Source: JBLNDG01 sp050261415 (GTDB lineage: Bacteria > Bacillota > Clostridia > Lutisporales > Lutisporaceae). Taken from it: DNA of 34,687 nucleotides. The notes below the pieces were generated by a model, which did no database searches, had not been told where the DNA came from, and saw only the letters and a program-made list of their open reading frames with translations. Positions 25,506-33,795 of the stretch are shown piece after piece. The stretch spans positions 1 to 34,687 of the forward strand of contig JBLNDG010000178.1 of NCBI GenBank assembly GCA_050261415.1, given 5' to 3'. Positions within the stretch are counted from its first letter, which is position 1. Every line of letters begins with the position of its first letter. The position numbers were made by a program, and so were the translations under genes.

Positions 25506-25628
25506 ACTAACACCTCCAAAACCAAACTACTTGCTTTATTATTTATATAAAATGATAGACCAGTAAGGTCTTTCATTTTATTCCTATTTTAATGCAGAAT
25601 CGAGATTTTGGAAAGCCTTAGAATATTT

Positions 25629-25659
25629 TTGTGCACACCCTGTCCTTATATTATATAAT
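25629..25659 (+). promoter_or_regulatory. candidate promoter of the acetyltransferase gene
   Basis: TTGTGC (25629-25634) is followed after 17 or 19 bases by TATATA or TATAAT (25652-25659), just before the ribosome binding site GGGGGG. The sequence is A/T-rich, so alternative boxes exist. Confidence 0.35.
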
Positions 25660-25691
25660 TATATATAAATATTTCTGTAGGGGGGAGTTTT

Positions 25692-26543
25692 ATGATAGTA
25701 TACAGAAAACTTGACCATGAGGATTATCAGGATATTGTTGATATAAGCAAGGATATTTGGGATGGTACTGATTACCTGCCGCAGCTCTTCCACCAATGGG
25801 TTGACGATAAAGGTCTGTTCCTTGGTGCAGTTGATACGTACTCCAATAAGGTAGTGGGTGTTGACAAGTATTCCGTGCTATATGATGGGACCGGGTGGCT
25901 TGAGGGCCTCAGAGTGCACAAGGATTACCGCGGACTTGGAATAGCGAAGCAGCTTGCATTTAAAGCTATGGATCAAGCTAAGGCAGATTTGAACTCAGGA
26001 AAAATAAAAAAAATTGCCTTTTCAACCCACGTAAGCTCTGTAGAAAGCATAAATTTGATGAAGAGCATGGGCTTCAGGCTGGAACAGGAATATATATTGG
26101 TACTAAAGGAATATGAATGCCTTGACAGCAGCTTGAAAGAGCAGGATTTTTCGGTAAATAAGCTTGATATGAGTTATGCAGAATTCAAAAACTTACCCTA
26201 TTTTGAAAAAAGAGCTAATATTCTGCCCTTTGTGTTTTATTTCCAGGAGATTACAGAGGAACTTTTCGGACAACTCCGGGAAGAGGGTTGTTTTGTCTCA
26301 ATAAATGGCTGCAAAGGTATGTTCAAATTCAAGGGTGAACCTCATTTTATCTGCTTTGATGAAAGTATCGATGCAATAAACACTTTTGCTAATTACTACA
26401 TGCTTATGCTCAAAGGAAAAAGTACTACACCGCCGCTTACCTCAGTCAGGCATGAGGATACGGAGCTTATTGAGGCTCTCAAAAAAGCGGGGTACACCAC
26501 TTGGAACGATTGGAAATGCGATTACTTTTACTTTGTATATTAA
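25692..26543 (+). CDS. GNAT-family N-acetyltransferase
   Basis: This 283-residue cytoplasmic acetyl-CoA-dependent N-acetyltransferase has its GNAT domain in the first ~140 residues: YRKLDHEDYQDIVDISKDIW, the WLEGLRVHKDYRGLGIAKQL block with the acetyl-CoA binding R/Q-x-x-G-x-G/A pattern (RGLGIA), and the FSTHVSSVESINLMKSMGFR segment. The second half does not resemble another known domain and may be a lineage-specific extension. The substrate is unknown. The start follows a G-rich RBS (GGGGGGAG). It is monocistronic and ends at a bidirectional terminator shared with the lipid kinase. Confidence 0.85.
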   Translation: MIVYRKLDHEDYQDIVDISKDIWDGTDYLPQLFHQWVDDKGLFLGAVDTYSNKVVGVDKYSVLYDGTGWLEGLRVHKDYRGLGIAKQLAFKAMDQAKADLNSGKIKKIAFSTHVSSVESINLMKSMGFRLEQEYILVLKEYECLDSSLKEQDFSVNKLDMSYAEFKNLPYFEKRANILPFVFYFQEITEELFGQLREEGCFVSINGCKGMFKFKGEPHFICFDESIDAINTFANYYMLMLKGKSTTPPLTSVRHEDTELIEALKKAGYTTWNDWKCDYFYFVY

Positions 26544-26544
26544 T

Positions 26545-26587
26545 AAAAACAGCACTCTCCACGTTAATGCTGAAGAGTGCTGTTTTT
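26545..26587. terminator. bidirectional terminator
   Basis: AAAAACAGCACTCT (26545-26558) pairs with AGAGTGCTGTTTTT (26574-26587), a perfect 14-bp stem between converging genes. Confidence 0.9.
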
Positions 26588-27471
26588 CATGCCTCCGGTA
26601 CAAAAACCTTCAAAAAATGCTTTTTTACTTCTATATCCAAAGGGAAGTCCGGTCCCCTTTCCCCGTCAATATCAGTTTCATAGGCGCCTTCACAGTTGAT
26701 AGTAAGCTTATCCGTTTTAAAATAATACATGTTGGGATCCCCTGAATGTTCTCCTCTCAAAACCTTTAAGAATAATGCTAGCACATTTGTTATGTTTGTA
26801 TTCTTTATAGCTATTACTTCCATAAGCCCGTCATCGATTTTTGCACTGGGAGCAAGCCTTGTAAAACCCCCGGCCGAGCTTCCGTTCAGTATGAGGAATA
26901 AAAGAAAATTATCTTCAATCAGGTTGCCTCCATACTGCATACGCATTTTGAAGGGAGTGAACTTGGGGATTTCCTCTATACCTTTTATATAATAAGCAAT
27001 CTTGCCAAGAGCGTTTTTGAGGTTCGTATCAGTTTTATAAGCGACATCTGTAAGCAATCCTGCGCTGCACACATTTAAGAAATATTTATTGTTGGCTCTT
27101 CCAATATCAACTCTTTTCAAATTTCCCTTTTCAACAATATCGCAGCAGGTATCCAAATCTTTGGGTATATTAAGATGAGCGGCAAAATCATTGGCTGTTC
27201 CGAAAGGAAATATGCCAAGAGGCAGGCTAAGCTTCATGGAAGCCATTACATTCACTACGCTGCTCAAGGTACCGTCTCCTCCGGAAACACAAATTGCCTC
27301 ATAGTCTTCATGAATATCAAAAAAAGCATTTTCCAGACTTCTGGGATTGCTGCTTCTGAAAGGAACTACCATAAAGCCTGCTTTCTGGAATCTTTCTATA
27401 ATGTAGTCCAGCTTGTTTTTCAGTGTGCCGTCCCCAGAAAAGGGATTATATATAAATTTAAATTTTTTCAA
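26587..27471 (-). CDS. diacylglycerol/lipid kinase (YegS/BmrU family)
   Basis: This ~294-residue kinase of the DAGK-catalytic family phosphorylates diacylglycerol or related lipids with ATP at the membrane face. The nucleotide-binding motif SGGDGTLSSVVN is present, with the upstream FIYNPFSGDG signature and PLGIFPFGTANDFAAHLNIP following. Later blocks (SAGGFTRLAPSAKIDDGLME and DIDGERGPDFP) match the family's C-terminal beta-domain. Length is normal. The start is uncertain: a GTG at 27480 has GGAG only 3 bases away, while a TTG at 27471 is better placed and gives MKKFKFIYNP, as in relatives. I used the latter. It is alone on its strand between a shared terminator and the serine tRNA region. 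Confidence 0.87.
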   Translation of the reverse strand: MKKFKFIYNPFSGDGTLKNKLDYIIERFQKAGFMVVPFRSSNPRSLENAFFDIHEDYEAICVSGGDGTLSSVVNVMASMKLSLPLGIFPFGTANDFAAHLNIPKDLDTCCDIVEKGNLKRVDIGRANNKYFLNVCSAGLLTDVAYKTDTNLKNALGKIAYYIKGIEEIPKFTPFKMRMQYGGNLIEDNFLLFLILNGSSAGGFTRLAPSAKIDDGLMEVIAIKNTNITNVLALFLKVLRGEHSGDPNMYYFKTDKLTINCEGAYETDIDGERGPDFPLDIEVKKHFLKVFVPEA

Positions 27472-27623
27472 ATCACTCACTCCATATCAATAGTTTCAAC
27501 TTTACTATTATAGCACTATTATGTATTACTCTTCCAAGATATTTATACACTATGCGAAATAATATTTTATGTAATTAAGGTTAAACTAATTCATGAAATA
27601 AAAAATTAAAGGGGAGAAAAAAC

Positions 27624-27791
27624 ATGGACAATAAGATTGAAAATGAATTTACACCTGAAAACAGTACAAACTTCGAAAATAGCAGATTCGAAGGAGCTTT
27701 GAGAGGCGCATCAAGGAAAAGCCGGCTTGTCTCGCAAATATTGTTGAAAGGTGATGAGAGTGATGAAGAGATAAATAAGGGAAGAAGCTAA
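27624..27791 (+). CDS. small hypothetical protein (55 aa)
   Basis: A 56-codon frame starts at ATG 27624 with GGGGAG seven bases upstream and ends in a terminator hairpin. The product is charged and hydrophilic (MDNKIENEFTPENSTNFENS at the start, then FEGALRGASRKSRLVSQILL) with no membrane segment or known motif. The good RBS, protein-like composition and terminator suggest a real gene. It sits between the lipid kinase (divergent) and the tRNA-Ser genes (convergent). Function is unknown. Confidence 0.55.
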   Translation: MDNKIENEFTPENSTNFENSRFEGALRGASRKSRLVSQILLKGDESDEEINKGRS

Positions 27792-27798
27792 ACAAAAA

Positions 27799-27821
27799 AA
27801 TCAATGTTTTTAACATTGATT
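27799..27821. terminator. terminator between small gene and tRNA-Ser genes
   Basis: AATCAATGTT (27799-27808) and AACATTGATT (27812-27821) form a 10-bp stem with A- and T-rich flanks, serving the small gene and the converging tRNA unit. Confidence 0.75.
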
Positions 27822-27833
27822 TACATTCGTAAA

Positions 27834-27926
27834 TGGCGGAGAAGGAGGGATTCGAACCCTCGCGCCAGTTTCCCGACCTACGCCCTTAGCAGGGGCGCCT
27901 CTTCGACCAAACTTGAGTACTTCTCC
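27834..27926 (-). tRNA. tRNA-Ser (GCU)
   Basis: The minus strand begins GGAGAAG and ends CTTCTCC-G-CCA, giving a 7-bp acceptor stem and encoded CCA. The anticodon loop CTGCTAA contains GCT, which reads AGC/AGU. A long variable arm (GGTCGGGAAACTGGC region) and the T-loop GGTTCGAATCC identify a class II serine tRNA. Confidence 0.95.
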
Positions 27927-27960
27927 TTGGACTACTTCATAAAAATTATATGAAATTATA

Positions 27961-28050
27961 TGGAGGAGAGAGTGGGATTCGAACCCACGGACGCCTTGCG
28001 ACGTCTCTGGTTTTCAAGACCAGTTCCATCAACCGCTCGGACATCTCTCC
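27961..28050 (-). tRNA. tRNA-Ser (UGA)
   Basis: The minus strand begins GGAGAGA and ends TCTCTCC-T-CCA with encoded CCA. The anticodon loop CTTGAAA contains TGA, reading UCA and neighbours. The long variable arm and GGTTCGAATCC T-loop mark a serine tRNA. It lies 34 bases upstream of the GCU gene and is probably co-transcribed. Confidence 0.95.
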
Positions 28051-28067
28051 TCGAGTGAACAATATAC

Positions 28068-28096
28068 ATTATAACAATATTATTTTTAGGTGTCAA
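28068..28096 (-). promoter_or_regulatory. consensus sigma-A promoter of the tRNA-Ser genes
   Basis: The minus strand has TTGACA (28091-28096), 17 bases and TATAAT (28068-28073), a perfect consensus. The start is near 28061, about 11 bases before the first tRNA. Confidence 0.85.
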
Positions 28097-28172
28097 TAAA
28101 CAAATATTATTAAGTTTTGCAAATGTTTATCAATGTTTCACCATACTACCAACATCATTTGTATGGGCTTAG

Positions 28173-28201
28173 ATGTATGCAGGGTCGAGCTCTGCATACA
28201 T
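28173..28201 (-). terminator. hairpin after serS, possible terminator
   Basis: ATGTATGCAG (28173-28182) pairs with CTGCATACAT (28192-28201) about 20 bases after the serS stop. No T-run follows on the minus strand, so termination is unproven. Confidence 0.4.
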
Positions 28202-28220
28202 TCTGCCGTATGATATATCT

Positions 28221-29492
28221 CTATTTTTTTATTCTTTCAATTCCACCCATATAAGGTCTCAGAACCTCCGGAACCAGTACGCTGCCGTCTCCCTGCTGTA
28301 AGTTTTCAAGTATCGCTGCGACCGTCCTACCTACAGCAAGGCCGGAACCATTAAGGGTATGAACATATCTTGGCTTTTCCTTTGCATCAGGCCTGTATTT
28401 TATATCTGCCCTTCTCGCCTGATAGTCTTCAAAGTTACTGCAGGATGATATTTCAACATATCTTCCGTAGCTTGGCATCCATACCTCCAGGTCATAGGTC
28501 TTGGCTGAAGAGAATCCAATATCTCCTGCACATAAGCAGACAACCCTGTAAGGAAGCTTCAGAAGCTTCAATATCCGTTCTGCATCCCTTGTCAGGGTTT
28601 CCAATTCTTCATATGAATTTTCAGGGTTTACAAACTTTACAAGTTCAACTTTGTTAAACTGATGCTGTCTGATAAGCCCCCTTGTATCTCTTCCTGCTGA
28701 TCCGGCCTCTGCCCTGAAGCATGCGGTATAGGCCGTGTGCTTTATCGGAAGTAAATCGCCGTCCAAAATCTGTTCCCTGTACATATTTGTAACAGGCACC
28801 TCAGCAGTAGGCACAAGGAAATATTCCGTATTGCTGACCTTGAAGGCATCCTCCTCAAACTTTGGAAGCTGACCTGTACCCATCATACTTCTCCTATGCA
28901 CCATATAGGGAGGGAATATTTCTGTGTATCCGTTGTCAATGTGGGTATCCAGCATGAAGTTTATAAGAGCCCTCTCAAGTCTTGCTCCCAACCCTCTGTA
29001 AAAAGTGAACCTTGATCCTGTTACTTTACGGGCGGTTTCAAAATCCAGTATATTAAGGTCTTCCCCTATATCCCAGTGGGCTTTCGGCTCATATTCAAAC
29101 TTGGTCGGCTCGCCCCATTTTCTTATTTCCGCATTGTCCGCATCGGATTTTCCATCAGGAATTCCATCGTACGGAGTATTGGGAATTGTCATAAGTATGC
29201 CTGTGATTTCTTCATCCAGTTCTCTGACCTTGTCGTCAAATTCCTTGATTTTGTCCGATACTTCCCTCATTTCGGTAATAAGGGCTTCTGCATCCGCTTT
29301 AGCTTTTTTCAGCTTGGCAACCTCTTCTGAAACCTTATTCTTTTTACTCTTTAGCTCCTCTACCTCATATAATATCTGCCTTCTTTTCTCGTCAAGCTCC
29401 AAAACATCATCAATTCTGAATTCCTGCCCTCTTCTCAAGAGCTTCCTCTTTATCTCTTCAGGATTTGACCTTATTGCTCTGATATCCAGCAT
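28221..29492 (-). CDS. serS: seryl-tRNA synthetase
   Basis: This class II aminoacyl-tRNA synthetase charges tRNA-Ser with serine. The 423-residue product has the usual layout: an N-terminal long coiled-coil arm (~25-105) that contacts the long variable arm of tRNA-Ser, then the catalytic core. Motif 2 is in ACFRAEAGSAGRDTRGLIRQ, and motif 3 is GSGLAVGRTVAAILEN near the end. TAEVPVTN and VEISSCSNFEDYQARR are typical active-site blocks. The gene is preceded by a T-box leader, so expression should rise when tRNA-Ser is uncharged. It lies next to two tRNA-Ser genes on the same strand. Length and start (MLDIRAIRSNPE) match the family. Confidence 0.97.
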   Translation of the reverse strand: MLDIRAIRSNPEEIKRKLLRRGQEFRIDDVLELDEKRRQILYEVEELKSKKNKVSEEVAKLKKAKADAEALITEMREVSDKIKEFDDKVRELDEEITGILMTIPNTPYDGIPDGKSDADNAEIRKWGEPTKFEYEPKAHWDIGEDLNILDFETARKVTGSRFTFYRGLGARLERALINFMLDTHIDNGYTEIFPPYMVHRRSMMGTGQLPKFEEDAFKVSNTEYFLVPTAEVPVTNMYREQILDGDLLPIKHTAYTACFRAEAGSAGRDTRGLIRQHQFNKVELVKFVNPENSYEELETLTRDAERILKLLKLPYRVVCLCAGDIGFSSAKTYDLEVWMPSYGRYVEISSCSNFEDYQARRADIKYRPDAKEKPRYVHTLNGSGLAVGRTVAAILENLQQGDGSVLVPEVLRPYMGGIERIKK

Positions 29493-29526
29493 AACGCTAA
29501 CCTCCTTATATATATTATATTATGAT

Positions 29527-29755
29527 AAAAAATAAAGCCTTTCATCCCATGCAAAGGGACGAAAGGCCTGTTCGCGTTGCCACCCTAATTAGCAGTAATA
29601 ATACCGCTCTCTCAAGTATAATAACGGACGTGCCGGTACTGCTCATCGCAGACTGCTCCGGGATGGAATCCTATACACTGCATATCGGCTTTCACCTGCC
29701 GCCGACTCTCTAAAAAGCAAGCATACTGTTTTTCCCTTCATTGCATTTTAGTTAT
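29527..29755 (-). promoter_or_regulatory. T-box leader of serS
   Basis: On the minus strand the conserved T-box core AGGGTGGCAACGCG (29573-29586) is followed by the terminator stem (29537-29548 with 29556-29567) and a U-run. Upstream lies the long stem I region with AGAGAGTCGG. A likely specifier reads TCC (Ser) just before ATCCCGGAGC, by analogy with the proline leader at 33796-34042. The T-box pairs with uncharged tRNA-Ser to allow read-through into serS. Confidence 0.9.
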
Positions 29756-29773
29756 CTTCTGTTATTTTTAATT

Positions 29774-29802
29774 ATTTTACTACTTATTATGTATCAATGC
29801 AA
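29774..29802 (-). promoter_or_regulatory. promoter of the serS T-box transcript
   Basis: The minus strand has TTGCAT (29797-29802), 17 bases and TAAAAT (29774-29779), a reasonable sigma-A promoter just upstream of the T-box leader. Confidence 0.55.
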
Positions 29803-29816
29803 CAGTTTTATTTTTA

Positions 29817-30131
29817 TTAATATTTCCCAAATTCCTTGTCATCGAGGCTTATATTCACCTTAGGTTCAAGGGAAACAGCCGCTTCTTCCGTTAAGCAGAT
29901 GCCCTGCTTGTTTAAACTTTTACCCTTCCCTTCTGTTGTTTTCTTTTTCTCTTGTGTTTTCTCCGTCATTTTCATTATATCAGAGTTTGAGTTATCAAAC
30001 TTTCGTAAAATATATAATAATTTTTCAGTTATTACAAAGTTTAACTTTACATAAATATGAAATTCCCCCACTGTTTTCTTTAATTTTCTCTCAAATCCAC
30101 CAAATTTTGCGAAATATCGACATATTGTCAA
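29817..30131 (-). CDS. possible small hypothetical protein
   Basis: An open frame of 104 codons runs leftward. Only its last ~52 residues (from an internal ATG at 29975, MKMTEKTQEKKKTTEGKGKS onwards, ending ISLDDKEFGKY) look protein-like: charged and rich in Lys and Glu. No convincing ribosome binding site precedes either start. I do not recognise the product. It could be a conserved small protein or a chance frame. It lies divergent to the XRE-type regulator. Confidence 0.3.
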   Translation of the reverse strand: MTICRYFAKFGGFERKLKKTVGEFHIYVKLNFVITEKLLYILRKFDNSNSDIMKMTEKTQEKKKTTEGKGKSLNKQGICLTEEAAVSLEPKVNISLDDKEFGKY

Positions 30132-30189
30132 AAGGATTTATCTTTGCAGCGTGGAAGCATAATACAATGTTTTTATTGAAGGTGATGCA

Positions 30190-30540
30190 ATGAATACAAG
30201 CCAAAAAATCAATATGATAAGACGGGATATGACCTTCATGGATTTCTCCGATTCCATATATAAAAAGACAGGTGTATTTGTACATTATACAACTCTGCAA
30301 AAATATGTTACAGGGAAGCGGAGCCCTGCTTTAAAGACTTTAAAAGCTATTGCAGATTATGCAAATGTTCCTGTAAGTTGGTTTTATGAAGAAAGTGATG
30401 AATGCTCATGTGAGGAAATGTGGGAAATATCCCGTTTAATAAGGGAATTATCTCCAGAAAGCATTAGTGAGCTAAAAAACTACATATCGTATCTCAAGTA
30501 TAAAGACACATTAAGAAAACCATCTGAAAGCGGCGAATAA
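30190..30540 (+). CDS. XRE-type helix-turn-helix regulator
   Basis: This 116-residue protein has a Cro/C1-type HTH in its first ~70 residues (IYKKTGVFVHYTTLQKYVTG, then KRSPALKTLKAIADYANVPV, a typical XRE layout). The C-terminal ~40 residues are an acidic, helical extension (CSCEEMWEISRLIRELSPES) that may be used for dimerisation. The start follows AAGGTGATG. Upstream, the inverted repeat AATAT-CGAC-ATATT (30113-30126) lies between this gene and the divergent frame and could be its operator, as XRE regulators often autoregulate. The targets are unknown. Confidence 0.75.
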   Translation: MNTSQKINMIRRDMTFMDFSDSIYKKTGVFVHYTTLQKYVTGKRSPALKTLKAIADYANVPVSWFYEESDECSCEEMWEISRLIRELSPESISELKNYISYLKYKDTLRKPSESGE

Positions 30541-30694
30541 AACTTACTAAAACCGCCTATAATTTCAGGTTATTTTTGTCATGCGCTTTCCTTTAGCTAC
30601 AATCATTTATTAATTTTCTACAACGTATATTCACCCAACCTTAAGGCAATAATCTGGATAAGCCGGAAAGCATTTAGAAGGGGGAGAGGAAAGT

Positions 30695-30898
30695 ATGAAC
30701 AAACTTGATATAGTGGGGCAAATAGCTGATTTAAAAGAGATTGACTATAAAAACACCCTCGTAATTACAAGCCTTATTGAACTCCTGATCGAAAAAGGAG
30801 TGCTCGACATGCATGAAGTAGCTGAAAAGGCCCATTTCCTGGAGAATCAGACTTTGGATGAAATAAAGCGGAACAAAAGGCTCAGTATAAAATACTGA
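30695..30898 (+). CDS. small hypothetical protein (67 aa)
   Basis: This 67-residue protein is preceded by GGGGGAGAGGAAAG and starts MNKLDIVGQIADLKEIDYKN. It is predicted all-helical (LVITSLIELLIEKGVLDMHE) and soluble. No domain is recognised. It sits between the XRE-type gene and a terminator, and may form a unit with the regulator. Function is unknown. Confidence 0.65.
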   Translation: MNKLDIVGQIADLKEIDYKNTLVITSLIELLIEKGVLDMHEVAEKAHFLENQTLDEIKRNKRLSIKY

Positions 30899-30914
30899 TA
30901 CATCTTCATATATA

Positions 30915-30952
30915 AACAGCCATGCATAGTTCGAAAGCCATACATGGCTGTT
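30915..30952. terminator. terminator between the small gene and proS
   Basis: AACAGCCATG (30915-30924) pairs with CATGGCTGTT (30943-30952), followed by TCTTTTATTTTT on the plus strand. It probably serves both converging units. Confidence 0.75.
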
Positions 30953-30967
30953 CTTTTATTTTTCTAA

Positions 30968-32413
30968 TTAATATGCTTTAGCTACATAAACCATCTTTTC
31001 TGCTTTCTTACCGCAGACTAAGCATGTATCTCCCACATGTTCATGTTTGAACGGCATGCATCTTATGGTTGCATTTGTATCTTCCTTAAGTTTGTCTTCA
31101 CATTCCCTGCTTCCGCACCACATTGTCTTTACAAAACCCGGGGTTTCCTGCATGATTCTCTTGAATTCCTCATAATCCGTTGTTGTATAGGTCTTTTCCT
31201 CTCTATTTTTAAGAGCTTTGTTAAACAAGGTAGTATGAATATCATCCAGAAGCTTTGCTATAGTTTCGGTTAAATTGTCCATTGGCACTGTGAACTTTTC
31301 CAGGGTATCCCTGCGTGCTATTGTTACCTGGTTCTTCTCAATATCCTTCGGTCCGATTTCCATTCTTACCGGAACGCCCTTCATTTCCCATTCGTTGAAT
31401 TTCCAGCCCGGACTATAGGTATCCCTGTCATCCATTTCCACTCTGAAGCTCTTTTCAAGCTCCTCCTTAACGGCTTTTGCCTTTTCAAGAACCCCTTCTT
31501 TATGAGTGGCAATAGGAATTAAAACAACCTGTATCGGTGCTATTCTTGGCGGCATTACAAGACCCCTGTTGTCTCCATGCACCATTATGATGCCTCCAAT
31601 AAGCCTTGTTGAAATTCCCCATGAAGTAGTCCATGCGTATTTATGAACTCCATCCCTATCCAGGAACTTTATTTCAAACATCTTTGAGAAGTGCTGCCCC
31701 AGGTTGTGGGAGGTTCCTGCCTGTAGGGCCTTGCCGTCGTGCATCATGGCTTCCATTGTATATGTGCTGGAAGCACCTGCAAACTTCTCCTTCTCACTCT
31801 TCTGTCCCAATATTACAGGCATTGCAAGCTCATCTTCCGCTACCTGCCTGTATATTTCAAGCATCTGCATTGTTTCTTTCTGTGCATCTTCTTCATCAGC
31901 GTGTACTGTATGACCTTCCTGCCATAAGAACTCTGCCGTCCTCAGGAACGGCCTGGTGGTCTTTTCCCACCTGACAACGTTACACCACTGGTTGATTAAG
32001 AGCGGCAAATCCCTGTATGACTGAACCCATTTTGAATACATATCACAAATTATTGTCTCTGAAGTAGGCCTTACAAAAAGCCTTTCAGCAAGTTCCTCAT
32101 TACCTCCGTGAGTTACCCACAGAACCTCAGGAGCAAAACCTTCAAAGTGTTCTGCTTCCTTTTTAAGATAGCTTTCAGGAATAAGCAGCGGAAAATATGC
32201 GTTCTTATGTCCTGTAGCCTTAAATCTTCTGTCTGCAACCCTTTGAATGCCCTCCCATACTCCATAGCCATATGGTTTTATTACCATGCAGCCCTTAACC
32301 GGAGCATAATCAACCATGTCTGTTTTCAGAATGACATCTGTATACCACTGGGAAAAGTCTTCCTCCATCGGGGTAATTTCTTTTACGAATTCCTGCTGCT
32401 TTTTATCAGCCAT
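30968..32413 (-). CDS. proS: prolyl-tRNA synthetase (archaeal/eukaryotic-type)
   Basis: This class II synthetase charges tRNA-Pro with proline. The protein is about 481 residues, the shorter ProS type 3 (archaeal/eukaryote-like) without the bacterial editing insertion. Motif 2 region is VRWEKTTRPFLRTAEFLWQE with GHTVHADEEDA, motif 3 region is TTSWGISTRLIGGIIMVHGD, and the C-terminus carries a zinc-type domain (CGSRECEDKL; CMPFKHEHVGDTCLVCGKKA). The ATG at 32413 is chosen because GAGGAGAG lies eight bases upstream; a frame extension to 32479 has no such site. A T-box of proline type lies 1.4 kb upstream on the same strand, and the IS110 remnant separates them. How proS is now expressed is unclear. 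Confidence 0.95.
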   Translation of the reverse strand: MADKKQQEFVKEITPMEEDFSQWYTDVILKTDMVDYAPVKGCMVIKPYGYGVWEGIQRVADRRFKATGHKNAYFPLLIPESYLKKEAEHFEGFAPEVLWVTHGGNEELAERLFVRPTSETIICDMYSKWVQSYRDLPLLINQWCNVVRWEKTTRPFLRTAEFLWQEGHTVHADEEDAQKETMQMLEIYRQVAEDELAMPVILGQKSEKEKFAGASSTYTMEAMMHDGKALQAGTSHNLGQHFSKMFEIKFLDRDGVHKYAWTTSWGISTRLIGGIIMVHGDNRGLVMPPRIAPIQVVLIPIATHKEGVLEKAKAVKEELEKSFRVEMDDRDTYSPGWKFNEWEMKGVPVRMEIGPKDIEKNQVTIARRDTLEKFTVPMDNLTETIAKLLDDIHTTLFNKALKNREEKTYTTTDYEEFKRIMQETPGFVKTMWCGSRECEDKLKEDTNATIRCMPFKHEHVGDTCLVCGKKAEKMVYVAKAY

Positions 32414-32530
32414 ATAAATCTCTCCTCGTATAATATTTTTTGTAAGGTTTTTATTAATAAATTTCCAGCCACAAACCATACTTTAGCAATTAAAACTTAC
32501 TGGAAATCAGCTTACATTGATTTACTTTTA

Positions 32531-32766
32531 CTAATGCCCGTGTAACAATGGTATTAAGCCATTGAGGTCAGTTTTTATCTCTCCAGTTGAGCTTTTTGCT
32601 TCTTCTAATAAAGTCAGTTCCCCTGGCCTGGTGTTAGCTTCATACCGCTGGTTGTTTACCCGGCTTCCTTATATCCCTAAATGGCAGTCTGGGAGTCGTG
32701 CATATAAGTTTCCGGGGTGTATTCTGATAGCGAGGGTGCTGATGCACCAGAAACCACGGGCATTAG
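32531..32766 (+). ncRNA. candidate IS110 left-end structured RNA (bridge RNA region)
   Basis: The 212-base noncoding stretch before the IS110-type transposase is bounded by a perfect 12-bp inverted repeat, CTAATGCCCGTG (32531-32542) and CACGGGCATTAG (32755-32766). Inside lies GGTGC-TGAT-GCACC (32735-32748) and AATGG...CCATT near 32547-32561. IS110 elements carry a bridge RNA in the noncoding end next to the recombinase start. This position and its folding fit, but the guide loops are not assigned. Confidence 0.45.
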
Positions 32767-32810
32767 TTTACTCAATTGGCTTTAATCCTCACTGAAAGGA
32801 GGTGCCAAAT

Positions 32811-33610
32811 ATGTTATATTCTCTTTTCGTAGGCATTGATGTAAGTGCCAAAGACAATAAAGTCCAGTTACTTAAGTCCGATGGATCAGAGGTTTTACGT
32901 TTCTCTGTACCCAACTCGCTCCCTGGTGCTAAAATATTATCGGACAAGGTCGTTTCTGCCATGTCTAAAGACCGGTATGATTCACTTGTCGTTGATCTTG
33001 AAGCTACCTCTGTATATGGTGATCACCTTGTTTATTTTCTAAAGGAGGATGCCTCCATAAACAGGTTTAAGCCAAAACTCCATGTCCTTAATTCCAAGCA
33101 GGTTGCCAACTTTAAGAAGGCCTATCCCGAAATACCCAAAAATGATTGGGTAGATGCCTAGGTCATTGCTGACAACCTTAGATTCGGTCGTATTACCAAG
33201 GAGGTTTATATGGACGATTACCGCTATGATGCCTTACAAAACCTCACCCGTGCCAGATTCTTTGCTGTACAGAACCTTTCAAGAGAAAAGGCGAGGTTTT
33301 TGAATTACCTATTCTTAAAATTTAGTTCTCTTGCTCAGGAAGATATTTTTTCAAATATCTTTGGAGCTACTTCTGCTGCTATTATTGAAGAGTTTCAATC
33401 TGTCGATGAAATTGCTTATATGGATATTGGACAACTTGCTCTTTGAAAGTGCACGATCAAGAGTTTAAGTGTTTCTACGACCTTAAATATCGTCAGACCC
33501 CTAAAACTCCACATAAAAGAGCACTTGCCCTGACTGCCAGAAAATTAGTCCGTCTTGTTGACGCTCTGCTGCGCAGCAACCGGCTTTATATACCACCAAA
33601 AGGAAAGTAA
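32811..33610 (+). pseudogene. IS110-family transposase, disrupted
   Basis: The N-terminal DEDD-type RuvC-like domain begins YSLFVGIDVSAKDNKVQLLK, preceded by AAAGGAGGTG. The next acidic residue lies in LVVDLEATSVYGDH, and the chain continues PEIPKNDWVDA. A TAG (33159-33161) then replaces the usual aromatic residue before VIADNLRFGRI. The frame continues to TAG-free text and stops again at 33446 after DEIAYMDIGQLAL. About 150 residues that should carry the second (transposase_20) domain are missing. Only a C-terminal tail (HKRALALTARKLVRLVDALL) in another frame survives, ending at 33610. Two lesion types, so it is inactive. Confidence 0.8.
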
Positions 33611-33795
33611 TTTCCAATTGAGGTTCCATTACCTGCCATTTTTAACAACCGTTTTTGACAGGTCTATTAGGGATTCTCGTTTTGTGCCAAAATCCCCGAA
33701 AATCTATGCATTTTTCAAAGAACTTTTTCCAGTTTACTCTTGACATTTAACCACTGGACTTTATTATGTGAATTTTAATTTATTATTTATATTAG

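Larger units (their letters stand above)
32531..33750 (+). mobile_element. IS110-family insertion sequence, degenerate
   Basis: This region holds the noncoding left end, a disrupted IS110-type transposase and a right end of roughly 140 bases. The exact boundaries are not visible because IS110 elements lack long terminal inverted repeats and often make no target duplication. The element lies between the proline-type T-box leader and proS, both on the opposite strand, and its own transposase is antisense to them. The transposase has a stop codon and an internal deletion, so the copy is inactive. Confidence 0.7.

Noticed and set aside
32414..32530. A T-box immediately upstream of proS
   Set aside because: No T-box core or terminator is present there. 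The only matching leader lies beyond the IS110 element.
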